Below, in pieces: positions 1 through 8,648 of a DNA stretch of 41,032 nucleotides (position 1 is its first letter; each line of letters opens with the position of its first letter). Source of the DNA: Phycisphaerales bacterium. Lineage in GTDB: Bacteria; Planctomycetota; Phycisphaerae; Phycisphaerales; SM1A02. Below the pieces are notes generated by a model. It was not told where the DNA came from. It saw nothing but the letters and a program-made list of their open reading frames with translations, and made no database searches. The stretch lies in contig JAPKCC010000017.1 of NCBI GenBank assembly GCA_028823105.1, positions 1-41,032 of the forward strand, given 5' to 3'. The translations under genes and the position numbers were made by a program.

Positions 1-54
1 GCCGACGCTGATGATGATGCCGATGCTGATGCCGACGCTGATGATGATGCCGAT
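1..54 (+). repeat. 30-bp tandem repeat coding an Asp/Ala-rich linker
   Basis: One full 30-bp unit (1-30) is followed by the first 24 bases of an identical second unit (31-54). It is in frame with the protease and encodes ADADDDADAD-type sequence. More copies may lie to the left of the window. The period is a multiple of three, so changes in copy number would lengthen or shorten the linker without a frameshift. Confidence 0.85.
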
Positions 55-1608
55 GTGACGACCGAGAAAGTCGCCGCGATCCCATTTACGACCGAGGATC
101 TGCAGACCGCGTATCTACGGCTTCGGAAGTTGACGAGTCTTCCTGGAAATGAAAGCCGACTCACGATGCTCCCCGCGGGGAACGCGGTGCTCTTCGACAG
201 CCGCACGTCGGCTCCTGGCGTGTCCGGTCTCTACACGGTCGCGTGGGACGGCACGGGCCGGAAACGGCTCGGGGATTCCGTCTCGATGATGGGACTCTCC
301 GAAGACGGCGGGCGATTGGTTGCGGTCGGCGCCGGGTCGGCCAAGACCATCGACGTGGGAAGCGGCAAGGCGACGGCATATCCCATCAGCATGCGAATTC
401 GACTTGATCTCGAGCAGCAGTCGAGCGAGAAGTTCCTCGAGGCAGCCGGAATCATCGGCGAGGTCTTCTACGATCCCGAGATGAAGGGGCTGGATTGGCC
501 CGTCTTGACCGATCGATATCATGAACTCGCGCGGAAGGCACGAACCGCAGATGAGTTCAACTGGGTCGCCAATCGACTCATCGGCGAACTCAGTGCGTCG
601 CACATGGGTATTCGTGCCCGCGCCGAGACGATGCCGTTGTCCCAGTCGATCGGCCGTCTTGGTGTCGATCTGGAAGCCGTCGAGGGTGGGTATCGAATCA
701 CCGGGATCATCGAGGATTCACCGGCAGTAGAAACCGAGATGCCGTTGGAGATCGGTGACGTCATCACCGCGATCGATCTCGTACCGCTTGATCTCGGTGC
801 GCTCCCTCCGGATACCGTGGGCGGCCATCTTCGCGGGAAGAGCGGTTCCGAGGTGATCGTGACCGTGCTTCGATCCGTGCCGACTGGCGAAGACGGGGTG
901 GCAAAGGAAGCGGTCGAACTCGATCTCCTCCTGACCCCGATCTCGAACAGTGCAGTTCGCGGCCTGGTGTACCGGGCGACGCAGCGCCGTCGATCGGCGT
1001 TGGTCGACGAATGGTCTGAGGGTCGACTTGGCTACACGCACATCCGTGGCATGAATCAGCCGTCGCTGGACGAGTTTGAGCGGGATATCTTCGCGGCGGC
1101 GGAGGGTCGGGACGGACTGATCGTCGATGTCCGTGACAACGGCGGGGGATGGACGACGGATCGACTGCTCGCCTCGATCATGGCCCGCCCGCACGCGTAC
1201 ACCGTTCCACGTGGTGCGGATCCAACCATCACCGGAAAGTACCCGCAGGATCGACTCTACATCCAGCGGGTTCTGCTTCCCATGAACCTACTCTGCAACG
1301 AAAAGAGTTACTCGAACGCGGAGATCATCTCCCACGCCTTCAAGACGCTCGGCCGCGGAACCCTGGTCGGCCAGAGGACGCACGGAAGCGTGATCTCCAC
1401 CGGAGGGACTTCGTTGATCGACGGCACGTCGGTACGGCTTCCCTTCCGTGGGTGGTATGTCCAGAGTGGCGAAGACATGGAGAACAACGGAGCCATCCCC
1501 GACATCGTGGTGGTGCAGACGCCGGAGGATGAAGTCGCCGGCGTCGATGCGCAGCTCAAGGCCGCGGTCGATGACCTGCTCACCCGGCTCGACGAATCGT
1601 CGTCATGA
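1..1608 (+). CDS. Tricorn-like S41 serine protease, C-terminal part (5' end outside window)
   Basis: The reading frame is open from base 1, so the GTG at 55 in the ORF track is not the real start; 535 residues are visible. Counting from that GTG, the last blades of a beta-propeller occupy about residues 20-110, the tricorn C1 helical domain 120-190, a PDZ domain about 200-300 and the S41 catalytic core 320-505. The tricorn-type catalytic residues can all be matched: the Ser-His pair in SASHMG (S182, H183), the nucleophile in YSNAEI (S420) and a Glu in MENNGAIPD (E476). Tricorn family members degrade peptides; bacterial versions are often exported, but the N-terminus needed to judge that is missing. 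The frame begins with an acidic Ala/Asp repeat, probably an insertion in the propeller. The stop overlaps the next gene by 4 bp. The family assignment is firm; the substrate is unknown. Confidence 0.9.
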   Translation, partial: ADADDDADADADADDDADVTTEKVAAIPFTTEDLQTAYLRLRKLTSLPGNESRLTMLPAGNAVLFDSRTSAPGVSGLYTVAWDGTGRKRLGDSVSMMGLSEDGGRLVAVGAGSAKTIDVGSGKATAYPISMRIRLDLEQQSSEKFLEAAGIIGEVFYDPEMKGLDWPVLTDRYHELARKARTADEFNWVANRLIGELSASHMGIRARAETMPLSQSIGRLGVDLEAVEGGYRITGIIEDSPAVETEMPLEIGDVITAIDLVPLDLGALPPDTVGGHLRGKSGSEVIVTVLRSVPTGEDGVAKEAVELDLLLTPISNSAVRGLVYRATQRRRSALVDEWSEGRLGYTHIRGMNQPSLDEFERDIFAAAEGRDGLIVDVRDNGGGWTTDRLLASIMARPHAYTVPRGADPTITGKYPQDRLYIQRVLLPMNLLCNEKSYSNAEIISHAFKTLGRGTLVGQRTHGSVISTGGTSLIDGTSVRLPFRGWYVQSGEDMENNGAIPDIVVVQTPEDEVAGVDAQLKAAVDDLLTRLDESSS

Positions 1609-2141
1609 CGGCCGTCGCCCGCTCGATCTGCCACGGTCTGGTCCCGGTGATGTGCATCGTGACCTGGGCGATTTCTGGATGTGGAGGCAAGGAGTCCCTG
1701 ATGCGAGAACCTGCGGCCACGGATGCGGATGAGGACCGAGTCGCTGGAATAGCGGCCGACTGGCGATGGAAGCATCGACTGCTCGTGGTCGCGACGGAGT
1801 CGCAGGGTGCAGAGTTGGACGGTCAGTGGATGCGGGTTGTCGAGGTGCGGGACAAGTGGCTCGATCGTGATCTCCTCCTGATCCTGCTCACCAGCGACGA
1901 AGGCTGGATCATTGACGACCCCTCTGCTGCTCGATCCGACTGGAGCAATCTCTCAGCGGGGGAGTCTGCGGCGTTCCGCCGTCGCTACGATCTCGCCGGA
2001 ACCGGATTCGAGGCGGTACTCGTCGGCAAGGACGGGGGAGTGAAGTCTCGATATTCCAAAATCGTTGATCCAGCCATGGTCTTCCCCTTCATCGATGCGA
2101 TGCCCATGCGGATGGACGAGATGCGAAAGGAATCGGAATGA
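1605..2141 (+). CDS. DUF4174-domain lipoprotein
   Basis: This 178-aa protein starts with a hydrophobic segment ending in AISGCGG, which fits a lipoprotein signal peptide with Cys near residue 25. The rest matches the DUF4174 pattern as I know it: an opening RWKHRLLVV strand, a central block with aspartates, then RRYDLAGTGF, VLVGKDGGVKSRY and a C-terminal IDAMPMRMDEMR. DUF4174 proteins are small and have a thioredoxin-like or peroxiredoxin-like strand pattern, but no redox CxxC is visible here. The ATG lies in a 4-bp overlap with the protease stop, and its own stop overlaps the sulfatase start, so the three are probably translated from one mRNA. The biochemical role is unknown. Confidence 0.8.
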   Translation: MTAVARSICHGLVPVMCIVTWAISGCGGKESLMREPAATDADEDRVAGIAADWRWKHRLLVVATESQGAELDGQWMRVVEVRDKWLDRDLLLILLTSDEGWIIDDPSAARSDWSNLSAGESAAFRRRYDLAGTGFEAVLVGKDGGVKSRYSKIVDPAMVFPFIDAMPMRMDEMRKESE

Positions 2142-3604
2142 TCAACGTACGTCTCTTCGCCGGTTTGGCTCTGATGATCATGATCATCATGATCATCATG
2201 GCGACCACCGCGGTTGCGGGAGTCGGGCAGGGTGACCGTCTCGTCTCGACGTCGACCGGTCCCACCATTCCGGACCGTCCCGACATTCTTCTCATACTGA
2301 TCGACGATCTGGGGTGTCGGGACCTCGCCTGCGAAGGTCATGCAACGCACCAGACGCCGAACATCGACGCACTTCGGGCGCAAAGCGTTCGATTCACACA
2401 TGCGGGGTGCAACGGTCCCAACTGTTCTCCGAGCCGGGCGGCATTGGTCACGGCACGACACGGCAGTCGCACTGGTGTGCATACGGTGGGGAACGCAGGC
2501 CGGGGAAAGGCGGCCGATCGGCGGGTGGAGCCCCCGAAGAATGGCGTCCGCATTCGTGAAGACGAGCGGACAATCGCGGAGACCCTCGGCTCGGTGGGCT
2601 ATCGAACCGGCTTCGTCGGAAAGTGGCACGTGAGCGTTGATCCCACGACTCAGGGGTTTGACCGCAATATTGCCGGGAACAAAGCCGGTCATCCAAAATC
2701 CTATTTTCCGCCGTATCGAAACGCGGATCTGAAGGACGGACCAGAGGGCGAGTACCTGATCGATCGCTTGGCCGCCGAGACGGTTGGCATGATCGACTCG
2801 TTCGAGGCCGACTCCTCCAAGGATGGTCGGCCTTGGTTTGTGATGTACGCGCCGTACGCGGTTCATTCTCCGATTCAAGCGGACCCCGCGTCGGTCGCGG
2901 CGATGAAGACTCGACATCCGCAGATGAATGAGCGGGCGGCTCGCTACGCGGTGATGGTCGAGGCGACCGATCGGGCGGTCGGCGCGATCCTGGCGGCCAT
3001 CGATCCCGCCCGCACCGTGGTGTGCTTCGCCAGCGACAATGGTGGTCTTCAGCCGGTCACCGACATGTCGCCGTGGCGAGGGGGAAAGGGCATGCTCTAT
3101 GAAGGTGGTGTGCGAACGCCGCTCTTCGTTCGGGTGCCGGGGCTTCCTCCAAGTGATGTCGAAACGCCCGTGCAGCTCTTTGATGTTCATCCGACGTTGG
3201 TCGAACTCGCCGGGGCGGCGATGCCCATCGACCGGCCGATCGACGCCGTTTCGCTGGTGCCGGCGCTTCGCGGTGATCCGCTCGATCGTGGCGCTCTCTT
3301 CTGGCACTTCCCGGCCTATCTTGAAGGGCGTGATGCCGAAAGCCATGAGCCTGGACGGCCATTCCGATCCACGCCGAGCGGTGCGATCCGAGAGGGTCGG
3401 TGGAAACTTGTCGAGTGGTTCGAAGATGGTGACGTGGAACTCTACGATCTCGAATCCGATCCGGGGGAGCGGGTTGATCGGAGCGAGACCGAACCCGATC
3501 TCCGCGAAGCAATGCTCGGAAGACTTGCGGCATGGCGGCTTCGGATGGGTTCAGCGATGCCCACGCCGATCGCCGTCGCGCCGGCCTCGCCGGTCTCGGA
3601 CTGA
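2138..3604 (+). CDS. Secreted type I (formylglycine) sulfatase
   Basis: This 488-aa sulfatase has an unusual Met/Ile-rich signal peptide. The metal-binding aspartates are in ILIDDLG, and the active-site signature is C96-S-P-S-R100, whose Cys would be converted to formylglycine by a maturase not present in this window. The usual TGR at the end of the signature is TAR here. Later family blocks are visible: GKWHVS, FASDNGG and a typical C-terminal LYDLESDPGE. These enzymes hydrolyse sulfate esters, commonly on sulfated polysaccharides in marine planctomycetes; the substrate cannot be read from sequence. The start is preceded by AAGGA and overlaps the DUF4174 stop by 4 bp. The gene closes the operon, facing a convergent DinB gene 21 bp away. 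Confidence 0.93.
   Translation: MINVRLFAGLALMIMIIMIIMATTAVAGVGQGDRLVSTSTGPTIPDRPDILLILIDDLGCRDLACEGHATHQTPNIDALRAQSVRFTHAGCNGPNCSPSRAALVTARHGSRTGVHTVGNAGRGKAADRRVEPPKNGVRIREDERTIAETLGSVGYRTGFVGKWHVSVDPTTQGFDRNIAGNKAGHPKSYFPPYRNADLKDGPEGEYLIDRLAAETVGMIDSFEADSSKDGRPWFVMYAPYAVHSPIQADPASVAAMKTRHPQMNERAARYAVMVEATDRAVGAILAAIDPARTVVCFASDNGGLQPVTDMSPWRGGKGMLYEGGVRTPLFVRVPGLPPSDVETPVQLFDVHPTLVELAGAAMPIDRPIDAVSLVPALRGDPLDRGALFWHFPAYLEGRDAESHEPGRPFRSTPSGAIREGRWKLVEWFEDGDVELYDLESDPGERVDRSETEPDLREAMLGRLAAWRLRMGSAMPTPIAVAPASPVSD
2174..2200 (+). repeat. ATG/ATC codon repeat in the sulfatase signal peptide
   Basis: Nine consecutive codons are only ATG or ATC, giving MIMIIMIIM as the hydrophobic core of the signal peptide. 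The DNA contains overlapping TGATCA palindromes. Confidence 0.85.
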
Positions 3605-3625
3605 TCGCCCTGTCGGGGGATGGGT

Positions 3626-4138
3626 TTACCAATCGCCGGCGTAATCGATCTTGAAGAGGCCGGCCTTGATCGCGGTCATCTCATGGAGACGCCGAGCGAT
3701 CTGACGAAGATGAAGATCGTCATGCGCGCACCAAGCCGCGAGGATGTCTCCTGCTCGGATACTCCCGAACAATGGTTGCGTCTTCTCGATGTGGAAGTCA
3801 TCGGCGGCGACGGTCCGCAGCCAGTTCGTTTCAGTTCGACGAACGGCCTTGAACTCGCGGAGCATGGTCTGAAGGTCTCGCTCGCGATAGCCGCGTTCTT
3901 TTGCCGCGGCATTCGGGTCGATCTCTGGCCAGTCCGCATCCGGCGCTTCGAGGGTCATTCGGAGTCGTGTGCCGAAGTCATCGAGATCCTCATCGGTGAG
4001 ATGGCAGATGATCTCGAGAATGGACCAATCGGATTCGGAAGGACGCCAGCGAGCGTCATCGAGACTCAAGTCGGCGAGAAGCGTCGCCAGCGAGTCAGGG
4101 ATGCATTCGAGCCGGTCGATCATCCAGTGGACGTCCAT
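3626..4138 (-). CDS. DinB-superfamily protein
   Basis: This 170-aa protein has the four-helix DinB/YfiT layout with its three metal-binding histidines: H46 in IICHLTD, and H139 and H143 in AHDDLHLRQI. DinB-superfamily proteins are metal-dependent enzymes, several of them thiol transferases, and others of unknown function; no specific reaction is evident. It reads in the same direction as the SWIM gene, 85 bp downstream of it, and may be the last gene of that transcription unit. It has no signal peptide, so it is cytoplasmic. The family is well supported, the substrate is not. Confidence 0.85.
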   Translation of the reverse strand: MDVHWMIDRLECIPDSLATLLADLSLDDARWRPSESDWSILEIICHLTDEDLDDFGTRLRMTLEAPDADWPEIDPNAAAKERGYRERDLQTMLREFKAVRRTETNWLRTVAADDFHIEKTQPLFGSIRAGDILAAWCAHDDLHLRQIARRLHEMTAIKAGLFKIDYAGDW

Positions 4139-4223
4139 GCCCCGAATTGAACCACGACGAGGCGAGGCGTGTCGGAGAGACGTCGATTCCGGTCATGAAT
4201 CAGGCTTTAGCCGCGAATTCGGC

Positions 4224-5168
4224 TCAATCGTCGCCGTCGCCATCGTCGGAAGGCTCGGCCTCCGGCGGAGGCTGGGACGCGGCCAGGGCAATGTCGTCGA
4301 GTTCTGCCAGTTGGGCGCGAGCGGCAACGGCAACCGAGTCGTAGATGCTCGCCAGAAGTCCGACCAGCGGAAAACGCCCGTCGAGCGGCGCATTCCCGAG
4401 TCGTCTGAGCAGCGCCTGCGGCGCGTGTTCGATTCGTCGCTCTCGCTTGAACGCCTCGAGTCCGGGTCCTGGAGTCCAGAACGTCTCCAGTGATTCTTCT
4501 ACGGGGGGAAGGCTGCGCACGGTCGCCGCGGTTCCCGGGATCGGATGAGCGCGGCTCACGCCGCTGGTCGCAAGCAGTCTTGCTTCCTGCAACCGTTCCA
4601 GGAATCGTGGACCGAAGAGTCCACGGAGCGTGAGGATCAGCAGCGGATCCCCTTCCATCCGTTCGGCCATCAGGTACGCGACGGTGACCGCATGTCGGCA
4701 TTTTGATCGACCGCAGTTGCAGGTGAAATGAATCTGCGAGGGATCGGGGAGCAGGGTGAGGCCCGCGGCGGCGAATGGTTCGGCGATCTCCGGGGAGACG
4801 TCGCCGGAGAGGAGCCGCGCGGTGTAGCGGGCTTCTCGGGCCATCGAGTTGATGATTCGGTCCCAGTCGTCGCGACTGATCGAGTCGAATTCGATGCGGA
4901 GTTCGTGGGGCCTCGCCGACACATCCTGCACGGTGGACGTGATTCGGGCTGGTTCGACGTTCAGCAGGACGGTCTGGCCCTTGCGGGCGAAGTCGAGCCC
5001 TTCCGACCGCGTGGTGTCATCGAAGCCCGAAAGGACTCTCTCAAGCCAGGGACCTGCCGGCCAGCCGAAGACGATCTCTTCGTCCTTCAAACGAAGGCGG
5101 ATGCCGTTCCTGACCTTCCGAGGCGTGTCGTCCCGGCGTCTGAATCCCTCGTCGCGGCTGGTGATCAC
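4224..5168 (-). CDS. SWIM zinc-finger protein
   Basis: This 314-aa protein contains a SWIM zinc finger, C150-N-C152-GRSK-C157-R-H159, matching CxCxnCxH. The preceding 150 residues resemble the N-terminal part common to bacterial SWIM proteins. SWIM fingers bind DNA or proteins and in bacteria are commonly encoded beside SNF2-family ATPases. Here the GTG start overlaps the SNF2 stop by 4 bp (GTGA), so the two are probably translated together and may form a complex. The C-terminus is acidic (PSDDGDGDD). It is cytoplasmic. The exact role of such pairs is not settled. Confidence 0.88.
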   Translation of the reverse strand: MITSRDEGFRRRDDTPRKVRNGIRLRLKDEEIVFGWPAGPWLERVLSGFDDTTRSEGLDFARKGQTVLLNVEPARITSTVQDVSARPHELRIEFDSISRDDWDRIINSMAREARYTARLLSGDVSPEIAEPFAAAGLTLLPDPSQIHFTCNCGRSKCRHAVTVAYLMAERMEGDPLLILTLRGLFGPRFLERLQEARLLATSGVSRAHPIPGTAATVRSLPPVEESLETFWTPGPGLEAFKRERRIEHAPQALLRRLGNAPLDGRFPLVGLLASIYDSVAVAARAQLAELDDIALAASQPPPEAEPSDDGDGDD

Positions 5169-8100
5169 GATTCATCCTCCTCGACTCCGGTGTCGCGGAG
5201 TGCGAGCACGCTGCGTAACTGATTGGAACTGAGTTCGGTCAACCAGGATTCGCCCGCGCCGATGATCCGGCGTGCGAGGTCCGTCTTTTGCTCGATCATC
5301 TGGTCGATTCGTTCCTCGAGCGTGCCCGATGTGATCATCTTGTGGACGTTCACGGTTCTGGTCTGCCCGATCCGGAAGGCCCGGTCGGTGGCCTGATTCT
5401 CAACCGCGGGGTTCCACCAGCGGTCGAAGTGGATCACGTGATTTGCACTGGTCAGGTTGACGCCCACGCCGCCTGCCTTGAGGGACAGGATGAAGATCGG
5501 TGCGGCCTCTCGATTCTGGAAACGCTCGATCATCTGATCGCGTCGTCCCTGAGGCGTGCCGCCGTGAAGGAACAACGGCTCCATGTCGAACTCCTGCCGC
5601 ATGATCGTGGTCAGGAGGTGCCCCATCTGTCGGAACTGGGTAAAAATCAGCGCCTGATCGCCGGCGGCGACGACCTCTTCGAGAATCTCGACGAGCCGGA
5701 TGCTCTTGCCGGAACGCCGGCTGAGTCGTTCGCCCTTCGCGGGCGCGAGATCGGTTTCTCGAAGGAAATGCGCCGGGTGATTGCAGATCTGCTTGAGTCG
5801 GACGAGTCCTGAGAGGACCAGGCCGCGACGCCGGATGCCCGTCGCCTCGTCGACCTTCCGGAGCATGTCCTGCACCACGGTGTCGTAGAGCCTGGCCTGT
5901 TCCGGCGTGAGCTGGACCTGCTGCCGGTTCTCGACCAGGGGTGGAAGATCGTCGGCGACGCCATCATCGGTCTTGAGGCGACGGAGGATGAACGGGCCGA
6001 CGAGTTGCTTCAGACGCTCTGCGCGTCGCTCATCGCGATGACGTTCGATCGGGATGGCGAAGCGCCGGCGAAAATCGCTCTGCGGTCCGAGGAAGCCTGG
6101 GAGGCAGAACTCCATGATCGACCAGAGTTCCATGAGACGGTTCTCGACCGGAGTACCGGTCAGCGCGATTCGATGACGGCTCTTGATCGACCTGATCGCG
6201 GTGGCTTGCTTCGTGGGCGGGTTCTTCACGTGTTGTGCTTCGTCGAGGACCACCCGTTCCCATGTGACCTCTTCGATCCAGGGCCGATCCCGACTGACCA
6301 GTGCATAGGTGGTGACCACCACATCGCAGGCGTTCGACTTCTCCACGAATCCTTCGCCGACCGGTCGATTCGGTCCGTGCTGGACATGGACCCGAAGTTC
6401 GGGAGCGAAGCGTTCCAGTTCGCGTCGCCAGTTGCCAGCGACCGACATCGGGCAGACCAGGAGCGTCGGAGAGACGGCCCCGGGTCGGACTTCGCGTTCG
6501 TGCTGAAGCAGGGCGATCATCTGGATCGTCTTGCCGAGACCCATGTCGTCAGCAAGGCAGCCCCCGAGACCGAATCGGTCCAAGAAGGCGAGCCAGGCAA
6601 GGCCTCGTTCCTGATACGGACGCAGGGTTCCATTGAAGTTCGCCGGGACCTTCACGGGGCTCGCCGAGTCGTCGGGAATTCCGTCCTCGCCGAGCAGCTC
6701 AGAGATCCAACCGTCGGTACGGACGCCGGTGATCGGTGGCATCTCGCCGTCTTCTTCGCCGACCGATGCCAAGCGAAGGACCTCACCGAGGGTCGCCGCG
6801 CCGCCGGGATGCTTGTCGAGGAAAACCTTCGCTCGCTCGAAGTCTTCGGCGCGGATCTCGACCCATGTATCGCCCACCCGAACCAACGGCACGCCGTTCT
6901 CCGCGAGTCGGCGGAGTTCTTCGAGTCCGACGTTCTGATCTCCGATCGAGATTTCCCACGAGTAGTCGACGAGGCTTGAGAGGCCCATCGCCGGCGGTGC
7001 CTCTGCATCCCCATTTGGCTCGATGATCATTCTCACGCCGATGCGACTCGTGGTGCTTCCCCACCAGGAGGGGGCCATTACTTCGATGCCCGCTTCCTGC
7101 AGAATCGGACGTGCCTCCTGCAGGAATGCATGAGACTCGGCGGTGCTGAGTTCGATTCCGGTGGGATCGATCTCTTCGAGGACTTCCTTCAACTTGGGCC
7201 AGATTCGTTCCGCCCGTCCGAGTTCGGCGAGCAGAAGGTCACCGGGGGTCTCTTCGGAACCGACGACCGACGCGAGACGACCGCCTCCACCATCGGCCCA
7301 GATGTCCGCGGCGTCCACGATGATCGGTGGGTCGTCGGTGACCAGGAGATGGAATCCCAGAGGCCAGCGGGCGTTCTGGAGATCCTCTGGCGTCGCATCG
7401 AGCACACCGTCCATCGGCTCCGCGAGTTGCAGGCACAGGCGGACGGCACGTCCTTCGACCGGATCGATGAGTCCGCCCAACCACAGTCGGGCGCCTCGGG
7501 TCACGTCGACGAGGGTCTCCCGCGAGGCTTGGATTTTCCGGCCATCACCGAGCAAGCCGGTGAGCAGGGCGACCTGTCGATCACCTTCGGCATCTCGATC
7601 CTCGATCGCATCGAGATAATCCTCGCCGATGAGGGTTCTTCGGACGAGCGCATCCACCATCGACTCCAAGGCCGACTCGATCACCGTCCAGCGATCGGTC
7701 GCGGTGGCGTCAGAGGTGGAGAGTGCGATCGGGGGGATGGCGGAAGCGAGATGGCCAAGCGGCTCCGCGAGTTCGGCATCCGCGAGCCAGGGGACCCACC
7801 GACCTCTCGGCGGTCCGCCTTCGGTCTGGATCACCGACGGCACGAAGCGCTGGTCGGCAAGCAGTTCGAGTGCGAAGGTGGAGACTTCCGACCAGAATCG
7901 GATGTCGTGACCGAGCATCACGTGGTCGATCGGTTGTTCGACGATACGGGTAAGTAGATCGACGGCGGTGGCCGCGTCGATCTGCAGACAGGGGACCTCG
8001 GTCTCGGCGAGAATCAGGTCGTCGCTGTCTGGAACCGCGAGCCCCAGTCTCGTCGCCACGACGAGTCCAGGCACGGGTTGTCGTGATTCCCCGCCGCCTC

Positions 8101-8443
8101 GGTGCGGGAGACGAAGACGAAGAACGTGCTGCTCTAAAGGTTCGCAACCCTGAAGAGAGGAACCGAGTCGATCGCGGAGATCTTCGAGCGACGCCGCGAA
8201 CGGGTGGAGCGGGATCGCCCGAGGTTCGGTCGCCACGACGACGGGTGAACCCGAAGCGCCGGTAGGGTCGACGGATGGAACCCGAGCGACTTCAGGGCTG
8301 GAGGTTCTCCAAGTCGAATCGTCGTAGAGATCGATTCGTTCACCCCAAAGAAACCATGCGTCGCCGCTGGTCACTCCGTGCAAGACAATCGTCGGAATTC
8401 CGGAAATGACTGCCGACCTCCATGTCGCGACAACTTGTCGCAA
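5165..8443 (-). CDS. SNF2-family helicase-like ATPase
   Basis: The 1092-residue frame has a roughly 600-residue N-terminal region typical of bacterial SNF2 proteins, then a full SNF2 motor: Walker A ADDMGLGKT (about 632-640), DEAQ box (734-737), TGTP (762-765) and motif VI QATDRAFRIGQ (1017-1027). It should be a cytoplasmic, ATP-driven DNA translocase, perhaps acting with the SWIM partner downstream. The start is uncertain. The ORF track uses a TTG at 8443, but no ATG or GTG lies before the conserved IVLHG and FLWGE blocks. A GGAGG at 8417-8421 sits 9 nt before an in-frame ATT (8405-8407), which would make the first residue Ile13 of the ORF. The upstream tRNA-Lys reads in the same direction. 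Confidence 0.93.
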   Translation of the reverse strand: MRQVVATWRSAVISGIPTIVLHGVTSGDAWFLWGERIDLYDDSTWRTSSPEVARVPSVDPTGASGSPVVVATEPRAIPLHPFAASLEDLRDRLGSSLQGCEPLEQHVLRLRLPHRGGGESRQPVPGLVVATRLGLAVPDSDDLILAETEVPCLQIDAATAVDLLTRIVEQPIDHVMLGHDIRFWSEVSTFALELLADQRFVPSVIQTEGGPPRGRWVPWLADAELAEPLGHLASAIPPIALSTSDATATDRWTVIESALESMVDALVRRTLIGEDYLDAIEDRDAEGDRQVALLTGLLGDGRKIQASRETLVDVTRGARLWLGGLIDPVEGRAVRLCLQLAEPMDGVLDATPEDLQNARWPLGFHLLVTDDPPIIVDAADIWADGGGGRLASVVGSEETPGDLLLAELGRAERIWPKLKEVLEEIDPTGIELSTAESHAFLQEARPILQEAGIEVMAPSWWGSTTSRIGVRMIIEPNGDAEAPPAMGLSSLVDYSWEISIGDQNVGLEELRRLAENGVPLVRVGDTWVEIRAEDFERAKVFLDKHPGGAATLGEVLRLASVGEEDGEMPPITGVRTDGWISELLGEDGIPDDSASPVKVPANFNGTLRPYQERGLAWLAFLDRFGLGGCLADDMGLGKTIQMIALLQHEREVRPGAVSPTLLVCPMSVAGNWRRELERFAPELRVHVQHGPNRPVGEGFVEKSNACDVVVTTYALVSRDRPWIEEVTWERVVLDEAQHVKNPPTKQATAIRSIKSRHRIALTGTPVENRLMELWSIMEFCLPGFLGPQSDFRRRFAIPIERHRDERRAERLKQLVGPFILRRLKTDDGVADDLPPLVENRQQVQLTPEQARLYDTVVQDMLRKVDEATGIRRRGLVLSGLVRLKQICNHPAHFLRETDLAPAKGERLSRRSGKSIRLVEILEEVVAAGDQALIFTQFRQMGHLLTTIMRQEFDMEPLFLHGGTPQGRRDQMIERFQNREAAPIFILSLKAGGVGVNLTSANHVIHFDRWWNPAVENQATDRAFRIGQTRTVNVHKMITSGTLEERIDQMIEQKTDLARRIIGAGESWLTELSSNQLRSVLALRDTGVEEDES

Positions 8444-8495
8444 ATCGAATCTCCAAAGCCCGTTCCTGGGCGTTGAAGGGTTCCCACGTGTCCGG

Positions 8496-8525
8496 GATCG
8501 TCATGCCGTGAGGCGTAGGACGATC
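8496..8525 (-). other. Stem-loop between tRNA-Lys and the SNF2 gene
   Basis: GATCGTC and GACGATC arms pair around an inner five-pair stem with a 4-nt loop; there is a small bulge and one G-T pair. No T-run follows on the minus strand, so it is a poor terminator. It may be a processing or leader structure. Confidence 0.35.
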
Positions 8526-8575
8526 ATCAAGTGACCCGAGCCACCGTGCTCCGTGGGCGATCACGGGACTCGGAG

Positions 8576-8648
8576 TGATTCCGCTGGGGCTCGAACCCAG
8601 GACCTGGCGATTAAAAGTCGCATGCTCTACCAACTGAGCTACGGAATC
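8576..8648 (-). tRNA. tRNA-Lys (anticodon UUU)
   Basis: The minus strand folds into a 73-nt cloverleaf: 7-bp acceptor stem GATTCCG/CGGAATC, D-arm GCTC AGTTGGTA GAGC, anticodon loop CTTTTAA with anticodon TTT, 5-bp T-stem CTGGG/CCCAG with TTCGAGC loop, and discriminator A. The 3' CCA is not encoded. The outermost anticodon-stem position is a U-C mismatch (27-43). A TACACT about 11 nt upstream could be the -10 box. Confidence 0.96.

Noticed and set aside
1985-3346. 453-aa minus-strand ORF opposite the sulfatase
   Set aside because: It is antisense to the sulfatase and DUF4174 genes, rich in Arg and His, with no motif.
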